DNA from: an uncultured Cellvibrio sp.
GTDB lineage: Bacteria; Pseudomonadota; Gammaproteobacteria; Pseudomonadales; Cellvibrionaceae
Direction of reading: 5' to 3'
Length of the DNA: 7,713 nucleotides
NCBI GenBank assembly: GCA_946480695.1
Contig: CAMLKG010000061.1
Coordinates: 1-7,713 of the forward strand
Shown: positions 1-6,106 of the stretch, one piece after another
Numbering within the stretch: the first letter of the stretch is position 1
Layout: each line of letters begins with the position of its first letter
Translations under genes and position numbers: made by a program
Notes under the pieces: generated by a model
Database searches by the model: none
Seen by the model: the letters and a program-made list of their open reading frames with translations, nothing else
What the model was told of the DNA's origin: nothing

Positions 1-530
1 CCCTGTACCACCAGGGGAGCAACGCCCTGGGCAGTACCGTTTGACGACGCGGCGCTTGAACTGGACACTACCGCGGTGGAGGAAGGGGCGGCCGAACTGG
101 CGGGAGTTGACGATGCCGCTGTGCCGCACACGGTGCCGTTAATGACCGGAATTTCCGCCGGAGCGCTTCCCTTGCTGCCCTGGATACCAAACTCGATGCT
201 CTGGTTGGGTTGCAAATTGCCATTCCAGCTAATGTTGGTTGCAATGTAGGGGTTCGAACCGGTCAGGTTGACATTCCAGCTGCTGGTGATGCGGTCAGCG
301 CCGTTGTAGCGCCAGTTAATATTCCAGCCATTAATGGCACTGACCCCTGAATTGGTCACTTTTACGGTTGCGGTAAATCCATTGCTCCACTGGTTATTAA
401 TCACATATTGGCAAGCGGCCTGGACTTGGATGGATAGCGTTGCTATCGCCAGTGAAAAACCTGCCGCACAGAGGGGGCGGACAAGCTTTCCTCTCTGGCG
501 AGGTTTAGTCACAAAAGCTTGTAAGCTCAT
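1..530 (-). CDS. Secreted CBM2 protein, probable GH5 endoglucanase (N-terminal part)
   Basis: The frame opens with ATG at 530 and runs off the window, giving 176 complete codons. A GAGGA ribosome-binding site 7 bases upstream supports this start. Residues 1-38 are a long, basic Sec signal peptide with a hydrophobic core LCAAGFSLAIATLSI and probable cleavage after VQA. Residues 40-135 are a CBM2 bounded by Cys40 and Cys135, the usual disulfide pair, with surface-type tryptophans Trp48, Trp85 and Trp102 of the cellulose-binding CBM2a kind. Residues 137-164 are a Ser/Ala/Pro linker. The last residues, GVAPLVVQ followed by a codon beginning GG, resemble the opening of GH5 subfamily 2 endoglucanases, so a GH5 cellulase is inferred, but the catalytic domain lies outside the window. 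The protein should be exported, probably through type II secretion, and bind crystalline cellulose. Confidence is high for CBM2 and moderate for GH5. Confidence 0.9.
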   Translation of the reverse strand, partial: MSLQAFVTKPRQRGKLVRPLCAAGFSLAIATLSIQVQAACQYVINNQWSNGFTATVKVTNSGVSAINGWNINWRYNGADRITSSWNVNLTGSNPYIATNISWNGNLQPNQSIEFGIQGSKGSAPAEIPVINGTVCGTAASSTPASSAAPSSTAVVSSSSAASSNGTAQGVAPLVVQ

Positions 531-537
531 GGTTTAT

Positions 538-542
538 TCCTC
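538..542 (-). promoter_or_regulatory. Ribosome-binding site of the CBM2/cellulase gene
   Basis: The minus strand reads GAGGA, then seven bases, then the ATG at 530. This Shine-Dalgarno match fixes the start and gives a signal peptide of sensible composition. Confidence 0.75.
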
Positions 543-719
543 GAAGGTTAGTGCCGAATCATGTCGGCCTGGTTTTTAACGAGTTGCTAAAAATGCTTTT
601 CCCTAAACCTCACAGAGGCATGTCAATACTGCTTTCTTGCTTAAAGCCTTGTCGTAGGTGTGGGTTGAGCTTGATGTCTGACGCTTGCCTTCCTTGGGGT
701 ATGCCCGATTTTTTATTGT

Positions 720-735
720 TGTGATTGCGCTAACA
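720..735. promoter_or_regulatory. Candidate CRP/Vfr-type operator
   Basis: The sequence TGTGATTGCGCTAACA matches the CRP core TGTGA-N6-TCACA at nine of ten conserved positions and continues into a T-rich right flank as in the consensus. It lies about 190 bp upstream of the CBM2/cellulase start, a plausible place for catabolite control of a cellulase. A small dyad, TAACA-TTTTT-TGTTA (731-745), overlaps its right half. No convincing -35/-10 pair could be matched to it, so the assignment rests on the palindrome and its location only. Confidence 0.35.
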
Positions 736-809
736 TTTTTTGTTAAAGCTATCCGGTTGAAATCCGAATAGGGGTCAAGTCGAGTTGCAAACAAACAGAT
801 GATGAATAC

Positions 810-844
810 AAAAAGCCTCACTAACGATCTGTTAAAAATGAGGC
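810..844 (-). terminator. Terminator-like hairpin (minus strand)
   Basis: On the minus strand GCCTCA and TGAGGC (839-844 and 815-820) pair around an inner TAAC/GTTA stem (822-825 with 831-834) with a five-base loop. The two stems are separated by an asymmetric internal loop of four bases against one. The hairpin is followed directly by TTTTT (814-810), the layout of an intrinsic terminator. No gene is visible just upstream on this strand, so it would serve an unannotated transcript, act as an attenuator in a long cellulase leader, or be a chance structure. Confidence 0.45.
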
Positions 845-1348
845 GAAATAGTTAATACAATGTTTTTATTATTATTTTTAATATTTAATGGCGTAGGGAG
901 GACAAAGCGCATTTACACGTGAGCCATCCGGGCCATTGGAAAATCTTGATAATGTCATTTTTGCCTGTCTGTTATTAATATGGTTGCGCAAACTTTTTAA
1001 GCTGTCGGAAATGTATTACAGCGGTGGTGTGCCAGGCAATGACTCATGATGGGGCATAAAGAGGAACGGAAAGCGGGAAACTATGCCTGGAATGGACGGG
1101 ATTAAGGAAAAAGTGCTTGATTTCTGCGGGTTTAAGCCAGGGTGGCGCATTTTTCTTCACGTTTTTTGCTAAAACGATTTACAAAAATTATCAATTAAAC
1201 GCCCGCTAATTATCATCCGTGCCTGAAAAGGCTCATCAGTAAAAAACAACTAACCTGGACTTGCGCCGGGGCTGTGTGGTTGACATGGAAGTTGTGGCAG
1301 TAGCGGCGTTGTTGGAATGATGAATACCAATGGCCGCAACGCAGGCGT
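845..1348. other. Non-coding spacer between two minus-strand terminators
   Basis: About 500 bases with no convincing open frame on either strand and lower GC than the flanking genes. The stretch 858-889 is almost pure A/T and could act as an UP-like element or bent DNA. A perfect GCCT-GAAA-AGGC mini-hairpin sits at 1221-1232. I searched by eye for sigma-70 and sigma-54 promoters, tRNA-like cloverleaves and the main riboswitch cores and found nothing I would assign. Confidence 0.5.
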
Positions 1349-1383
1349 AAAAAAACCTGATTGTTGTATGAACAATCAGGTTT
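1349..1383 (-). terminator. Rho-independent terminator of the redox operon
   Basis: A perfect 13-bp inverted repeat (1353-1365 with 1371-1383) encloses the five-base loop 1366-1370. On the minus strand it is followed by seven T residues, three from the stem and four beyond it (A tract 1349-1355 on the plus strand). It lies 57 bases past the DUF1552 stop codon, exactly where the operon should end. Confidence 0.9.
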
Positions 1384-1440
1384 CCTGTTGGCCGGTCAGT
1401 GACCCGCGCAGTGTCGGATCGCTAACCGCAAGTTCCAGAA

Positions 1441-2640
1441 TTACAAACCTGAAACCGTAGGTACAGCCCAGTCACGGTATGCAGCACCGTTTGGACTTTG
1501 GTCCGCATTCAGCTTTTGACCGAGGGTTTGGTAAAGGGAGGCTTGTGTTTTGCCGCCCATATCCACTACACGGCCACCGGCAATACCGGCACCTGCAACC
1601 AGCATTGGAACATCGGTGTTGCCGTGCTGGTCCGCAAGTCCCATATCGGAGAGCTGCATGAAGATGGTGGTATTTAACAAACCGGCGGCACTGAGTTTAT
1701 CCAGCAGGTTTGCACTCAGACTCTGCATGTAAGCGATGTCTTCCGTGTATTTCACCTGGTTAAAGTGATGCGATTCATGCGATGGGCGACCGCCCAATTT
1801 ATCAAGGATGTGGTTGTGGTCGTCCGCACCAAATGCGAGTGATACCGAGGCTGTCAGGTTACAGTTCAGTGCCAGCACTGCAATGTCAGTTTGCATTTTA
1901 CATAGCGCATCAAAGCCCACGGCTGTTGTGTTGGTCGGTTTGGGACAGGAACCGCCGCCACCGCCGCCAGTACCAGTTCCAATCGCCGTTTCGATTTCCT
2001 GGATAGCGGTAAAGTGACTGTCCAGTTTTTCTTTCTCGTGCTGCCCTAGCTTGGTTCTCAAGCTGCTGATTGCAGGGTAATGCAAGTCCACGATGGATTT
2101 TCTGGGGGCGGTACCGGTGCCGGTATTGGTACCGCCGGCAAACAAAATATCCAACGCTGCTTGCGGGCTGGTAATGGTCGGGATTTCCCGTGAACCTTCG
2201 CGACTCAGGCTGGATAGCGGTGTAGTGCCCAGATTGAGGTATTTAACCGGGTAATTGGCCCCGATGGTGCGGCCCATGTTCACATCAAAGCTGTCCTTGC
2301 CCCAACTGGCGTTATCAAAGCGGTGGAACATCACGCCGTGGCCGGCGCCGCTCAATGTGGCAGCTTTCATCATCGCAATTTTGCTGTAATGCGTTTGCAA
2401 TGGCGCGGATTGGGCGGGAAATACACCGCCGCTGGGATACCATAAATTGGTTTGGCACCCGCCCCCGGAAAACACCAGGCAACTTTTACTGGGTGTACCG
2501 GTTTGCGCTTCAGCCACACGCGCCAACATAACCCCGCCGATTAAGCTGGAAGCTTTCAGCAAGCTGGCGGAAATACCAGCGCGCTGTACGACACGCAGAA
2601 AATCTCTACGCTCTTTATCGAAGCAGTCTTTATATCTCAT
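1441..2640 (-). CDS. Tat-exported DUF1552 (HXXSHH family) protein
   Basis: A complete 399-residue frame with ATG preceded by GGAG at 8 bases. The N-terminus carries a twin-arginine motif, RRDFLR (residues 11-16), then a mildly hydrophobic stretch and an AEA-Q cleavage site near residue 45, so it should cross the inner membrane folded. The body follows the DUF1552 pattern: a SIDQ-like early region is poorly conserved, then KSIVDL (181-186), a KEKLDSHFTAIQEIETAI helix (203-220), and a C-terminal half with VGFDALCKMQTDIAVLAL, SHESHH (287-292) and SDMGLADQHGNTDVPMLVAG (331-350). The family's function is unknown. Its genes commonly sit beside PSD/PSCyt (DUF1592/1588/1585) proteins, as here. Clustered residues D273, H275, H277, H288, H291, H292 and H339 could bind a metal. 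The Gly-rich insert at 221-230 looks like a flexible loop. It is last in the operon, 43 bp after the cytochrome gene. It has no CBM or Ser linker, so it probably acts in the periplasm or as a partner of the cytochrome protein. Confidence 0.9.
   Translation of the reverse strand: MRYKDCFDKERRDFLRVVQRAGISASLLKASSLIGGVMLARVAEAQTGTPSKSCLVFSGGGCQTNLWYPSGGVFPAQSAPLQTHYSKIAMMKAATLSGAGHGVMFHRFDNASWGKDSFDVNMGRTIGANYPVKYLNLGTTPLSSLSREGSREIPTITSPQAALDILFAGGTNTGTGTAPRKSIVDLHYPAISSLRTKLGQHEKEKLDSHFTAIQEIETAIGTGTGGGGGGSCPKPTNTTAVGFDALCKMQTDIAVLALNCNLTASVSLAFGADDHNHILDKLGGRPSHESHHFNQVKYTEDIAYMQSLSANLLDKLSAAGLLNTTIFMQLSDMGLADQHGNTDVPMLVAGAGIAGGRVVDMGGKTQASLYQTLGQKLNADQSPNGAAYRDWAVPTVSGL
1948..1980 (-). repeat. 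Gly-rich tract within the DUF1552 protein
   Basis: Residues 221-231 read GTGTGGGGGGS and are encoded by GGC/GGT/GGA-type codons. The run joins the helix ending in ETAI to the Cys-containing segment SCPKP and is probably a loop insertion in the family fold. Confidence 0.6.
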
Positions 2641-2648
2641 TTTATTTA

Positions 2649-2652
2649 CTCC
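2649..2652 (-). promoter_or_regulatory. Ribosome-binding site of the DUF1552 gene
   Basis: GGAG lies 8 bases before the ATG at 2640, inside the 43-bp gap after the cytochrome gene. It is a clearer site than that of the cytochrome gene. Confidence 0.7.
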
Positions 2653-2683
2653 AATTCGTTAACAAGGCCGGGGAGGGGGCGCA

Positions 2684-5600
2684 TTAGCGCACCCACTCCT
2701 TACGATACATCACAGTTTCCAATACCGGGATTTCTTCCAGCATTGCACGCGGGCCTCTTGTAGTAAGCACGTTGGTCAGATCAGCGATGTCGCAACGGTA
2801 AGCATTTTCTTCATCCTTACTGATACGTTTGTAACCAACATCCCTATCGGAATCGATCAGGAATATGGAGTGAATACCGGAGCTGTAGCTCATGAACTGG
2901 GTAGCCAGACAGGTCTGGGCCAGGTTCGCTACTTGTGGATGTTCAACAATGGTACGGGCGAGGTCTTTGCCACCGTTGAACTGGATTTCCGGTGAGTAGA
3001 TAACGCGATCCGGATCGTTCAGGAATTGCAATTGTGGATAAGGTGAGAAGAACTTACCGGTCGCCACAATGGTGTTGCCTTTCAGATCGGTTGTACGGAT
3101 ACGGCCGGCTACGTCGAAGTTCTCCAAGCCACCGCCCAACGGGTTGATGATCTCGGCATGGCAGTTAGAGCAGCTGGTGCCTGACGTAATGCGGTCGAAA
3201 ATCATACGTTGGGTAGTGTGCGGATCTTCATAGAACTCTTTATCGCGTGCAGCCAGGGCTTCACGGTCCAGGCTGACGCCTGACGGAGGTTCGGGAATAT
3301 CCTGGCACATCAGTTTCCTGCGAATCGCTACCGCACGGGTGATCATGTTGGAATCCGTGGTGCTCGCATAACGGGACATGAACGCACCTGACAGCAGGAT
3401 ACCGCCGCGCTCGGAAGTTGTTGCCCTGACGAAACCATCAGCGTCCTGGGTTCCACTGAATGGCATACCGTAGTGGGTAGCCAGGCGTGAGTTAACGTGG
3501 GTATAGGTTGGGTTGTAGATACCGGCGAAAGTGCCCGAGCTATCCAGCATCGCGTAGGCGAAGTTTTTGCCCAGCTCTTTCTTCATGTCCGCGCCCAGGG
3601 TCGCATAGTTAGCAACGGCGGGTTTGGTCAGGGTTTCCACTTTCTCGGTCATCAACCAACGGTTTACCAGGTCGCTCAACAGGTCTTTGGTGGTCGTCGA
3701 GTTTGAATTGAGCAGGCTGGCCGCTTGTGTGCGGATACCCGCAACGGTGTTCAGGGTGCCGTTGCCCGCCGCTGTCAACAGCGCCTGGGTTGGTGTGGTA
3801 CCGGTGAAGGTATAGCTCAGGTAGGTTGCCATCTCGTAACCGGTCAGTTTGTAAACACCGCTGCTGGACAGCTCACCGATTTCGGAGCGGTACAGGAATT
3901 GTGGTGAAGACAGCATAGCGGTCAGCGCCACTTGCATACCGTCCGCAACAGCGCGGGTGCCGGTAGTGCCGTTAGCAACATTCAGGTAAGCCGTTTGCTC
4001 GTCAGTCGTCAGCGGGCGACGGAAGATACGTGGACCCAAGGTATTTACCAGGGTGCTGGCGCAACTGGTTGATGGAGTACAACCCAATACCGAGTTCCAG
4101 CGGGTGGCAACGTCGGTAGCGATACGTTCAGCATGGGCCAAATAGGCGGTGTAGCGTGCCTTATCAATGGTCAATGTGTTGTTATTCACAAATGAACCCG
4201 CGATGAAGTCATCGGGCAAGCTGGAAATCACATCGGTTTGATAGTTCACCAGGTCTCTAACAGAGCGTTGGTACTCGGCTTTGGTCAACAAACGCAGGGT
4301 TCTTTGGCCATAGCTTTGGGCGTTGGACGGACAACTGAAGTTGGAAACCGGTTTATCCGGAATTCCGTCGCTGGGTCTGCGCCAGGTCAGGATATAAGCT
4401 TCCAGGTCAGCCGCACATTGGCCAGTACAGCTTCCGCCGTTACCTTCCGGCATCCACATAGAGATAAATTCACGCAGGGTGCGGTCCTGGGTATCCAGGC
4501 GGTGACGATAGAGGGTACGGTTCGGGTTAACCGGGTTAGCGGCAAAGGTACCGTTAGCGTTCCGCTCACCATCCACACCATGGCAACCTACACAGCTACG
4601 TTGGGTCCAGAGTGCCTGGCCACGGCTGGCATCACCCACCAGTGCGGCACTGCTCGAACTGCCGGAGCTGCGGCTTGATACGCTACCCACTGAGGAGCTG
4701 GAACCGGTGGAACCCACTACGGATGACGAGATTGACGAGGTGGTGTTATCGGCATACACCAGCGTCAATGGCGCGGTAGCCGCTGCCGGGATACTGTCGG
4801 TATAGCTGATGAGCTTATAGTCATAGCTGCCGAAGTCCAGCAGTGTGTCGCTATGGCTAACGCTGTTGGCCGCTTTGTTGGCGGCGGTGGTCCAGCGGCC
4901 GTCAGCGCCTTTACGACGCACCAGGAAGCCGGTTTCGTTAGCACTGGTGTCCGCCCAGTTCAGGCTTGCTGTGCCGGTTGAACCCACTACACCGGTCAAG
5001 CTCATGGGTGCGGTTGGGGCCGTTGGCAAGGTAATCGCCGGAACATTGTCAGGGTTATCGCGATTCAGGAAGATCTTGAAGTACACCGGTACTTTTTCAC
5101 CGATGGTACTCAAACCGGCAATGCTGCGTAAGGCTTCAACGCCTGCTGCCAGATCAAAATCAATTGCATTGATCACGATAGGCTTGCGTGGCGACACGCT
5201 GATGCTGTTGTTCGCATGCTTGACCACCAGTGCATCAAACACAATGGATTTGACCACACCGTGAAGGACCAGGCTGCCGGTCACGCTTTGTATGTTGGCG
5301 CTACCCGCTGCCTGGGCATCGATCGCGGCAACATCCAATTGCGTGGTGAAATGCAGGTTCGGCAGGTAAGCAGATTCAAACAGCAAATTCTGCATACGCG
5401 GATCGCGTGTGGCATTGTTGGTGCTAATGCTGGACAACGGAATGGTCAAGGTAGCCTGGCCTGCGGTGGAGACCGTGCCCTGCAACTGACTGAACGTCAT
5501 ATTTTCAGGGGTTTCCACGCCAGCGGTGCTTTTCTTCACCGTCACAAAGTGGAAGGTGGACTGGGTTTGATCCAGCAACCAGCGTGCGGCAGTGCCCGTA

Positions 5601-6079
5601 CTGACCGAACTGCTGCTGCGGCTGGTCGTCGGGATACTGCTGGGTGCGCTGCTGCTGGAAACGGCAATACTGCTCGGGGTGCTGCTGGCGGTATCGCCAC
5701 AGGAAACGCCGTTGAGGGTATAGGCCGTAGGCGCCGTGCCGGGGTTGTTCACAATAAACCCGAACGAGGCCGTACCGCTGGCCGGCAGGTTACCGTTGTA
5801 CCCGGCATTTTTGACACAGACGTTCTTGCCCGATTGGGTAAAGGTACCGTCCCACAGGTTCTGGATGGTATCGTTGCCGGCATAGGTCCAGCACAATTCC
5901 CAACTGGTTTTAGCCGCGCCGGTATTGGTAATGGTGGTTTTGATTTGCGCACCGCTACCCCAGCTATTGACGGCGGTATAAGCCACACTACAGGCGCCCT
6001 GGGCGTTCACGCCACCGGCAGCCATGATGCCCAGTGCCACACCGGTGGAGAGCATCGACAGTTTCAATAATTTTTTCAT
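2684..6079 (-). CDS. cbp2D: Cellulose-binding di-heme redox protein (CBM2-YceI-FnIII-cytochrome c-PSD array), Cbp2D-like
   Basis: A complete 1131-residue secreted protein. Residues 1-26 are a Sec signal peptide. Residues 30-127 are a CBM2 (Cys30 and Cys127 at the ends, Trp40 and Trp76, extra Cys63/Cys88). Ser linker 131-163. Residues 165-340 are YceI-like (WLLDQTQSTFHF, RDPRMQNLLFES, GVEALRSIAG), a fold that holds polyisoprenoids such as ubiquinone. Residues 345-443 are FnIII-like (LNWADTSANETGF). Ser linker 446-478. Residues 480-570 are a class I cytochrome c with CVGCH (496-500) and probable axial Met543 in MWMPEG. The remainder is a planctomycete-type array: PSD3 (LRLLTKAEYQRSVRDLV, 595-611), PSD5 (about 680-735), PSD4 (about 742-810), PSCyt3 (891-995, second heme CSNCH at 970-974) and PSD2 (about 1035-1110). 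Predicted role: extracellular electron transfer on cellulose. The name follows C. japonicus Cbp2D, from memory. The ribosome-binding site is weak (AGAGAG) in a 27-bp gap after the preceding gene. Confidence 0.92.
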   Translation of the reverse strand: MKKLLKLSMLSTGVALGIMAAGGVNAQGACSVAYTAVNSWGSGAQIKTTITNTGAAKTSWELCWTYAGNDTIQNLWDGTFTQSGKNVCVKNAGYNGNLPASGTASFGFIVNNPGTAPTAYTLNGVSCGDTASSTPSSIAVSSSSAPSSIPTTSRSSSSVSTGTAARWLLDQTQSTFHFVTVKKSTAGVETPENMTFSQLQGTVSTAGQATLTIPLSSISTNNATRDPRMQNLLFESAYLPNLHFTTQLDVAAIDAQAAGSANIQSVTGSLVLHGVVKSIVFDALVVKHANNSISVSPRKPIVINAIDFDLAAGVEALRSIAGLSTIGEKVPVYFKIFLNRDNPDNVPAITLPTAPTAPMSLTGVVGSTGTASLNWADTSANETGFLVRRKGADGRWTTAANKAANSVSHSDTLLDFGSYDYKLISYTDSIPAAATAPLTLVYADNTTSSISSSVVGSTGSSSSVGSVSSRSSGSSSSAALVGDASRGQALWTQRSCVGCHGVDGERNANGTFAANPVNPNRTLYRHRLDTQDRTLREFISMWMPEGNGGSCTGQCAADLEAYILTWRRPSDGIPDKPVSNFSCPSNAQSYGQRTLRLLTKAEYQRSVRDLVNYQTDVISSLPDDFIAGSFVNNNTLTIDKARYTAYLAHAERIATDVATRWNSVLGCTPSTSCASTLVNTLGPRIFRRPLTTDEQTAYLNVANGTTGTRAVADGMQVALTAMLSSPQFLYRSEIGELSSSGVYKLTGYEMATYLSYTFTGTTPTQALLTAAGNGTLNTVAGIRTQAASLLNSNSTTTKDLLSDLVNRWLMTEKVETLTKPAVANYATLGADMKKELGKNFAYAMLDSSGTFAGIYNPTYTHVNSRLATHYGMPFSGTQDADGFVRATTSERGGILLSGAFMSRYASTTDSNMITRAVAIRRKLMCQDIPEPPSGVSLDREALAARDKEFYEDPHTTQRMIFDRITSGTSCSNCHAEIINPLGGGLENFDVAGRIRTTDLKGNTIVATGKFFSPYPQLQFLNDPDRVIYSPEIQFNGGKDLARTIVEHPQVANLAQTCLATQFMSYSSGIHSIFLIDSDRDVGYKRISKDEENAYRCDIADLTNVLTTRGPRAMLEEIPVLETVMYRKEWVR
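4646..4744 (-). repeat. Second Ser-rich linker of the Cbp2D-like protein
   Basis: Residues 446-478 are almost entirely Ser with Gly, Val and Thr and separate the FnIII-like domain from the cytochrome c domain. Such polyserine linkers are typical of secreted plant-cell-wall enzymes of Cellvibrio and Saccharophagus. Confidence 0.85.
5591..5689 (-). repeat. First Ser-rich linker of the Cbp2D-like protein
   Basis: Residues 131-163 (ASSTPSSIAVSSSS and following) join the CBM2 to the YceI-like domain. They would let the redox modules move while the CBM2 is anchored. Confidence 0.85.
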
Positions 6080-6106
6080 GATAGGTTCTCTCTAGGCTTC
6101 ATCCAA

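Noticed and set aside
411..417. Possible lipobox (QAAC) at Cys40 of the CBM2/cellulase protein
   Set aside because: The -3 position is Gln rather than Leu, and this Cys is the conserved N-terminal disulfide cysteine of CBM2.
621..626. Perfect TTGACA on the minus strand upstream of the cellulase gene
   Set aside because: No acceptable -10 hexamer occurs at 16-18 bases spacing (the sequence there is GGGAAA-like).
603..821. A 72-codon minus-strand frame with a hydrophobic N-terminus in the gap before the cellulase gene
   Set aside because: It starts with GTG, has no Shine-Dalgarno sequence, begins inside the terminator-like hairpin and shows no recognisable family features.
900..945. GCCATCCGGGCC segment on the plus strand, loosely like part of a cyclic di-GMP riboswitch
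   Set aside because: The other conserved elements and the paired helices are absent, and no plus-strand gene follows.
1220..1240. CTGATGAG next to a GAAA-loop hairpin on the minus strand, reminiscent of a hammerhead ribozyme core
   Set aside because: After the stem the required GAAA core strand is missing (the sequence continues ACGG) and no matching stems I or III are visible.
4238..4678. Plus-strand open frame (146 codons) opposite the cytochrome c region
   Set aside because: The minus strand encodes the CVGCH heme domain here, and the plus frame shows no family features.
5216..6070. Long plus-strand open frame (284 codons) opposite the CBM2/YceI region
   Set aside because: It is antisense to a clearly functional multidomain protein. 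Its composition (runs of Ala, Gly, Arg and Thr) is what the complement of Ser-linker codons gives, and no domain is visible.
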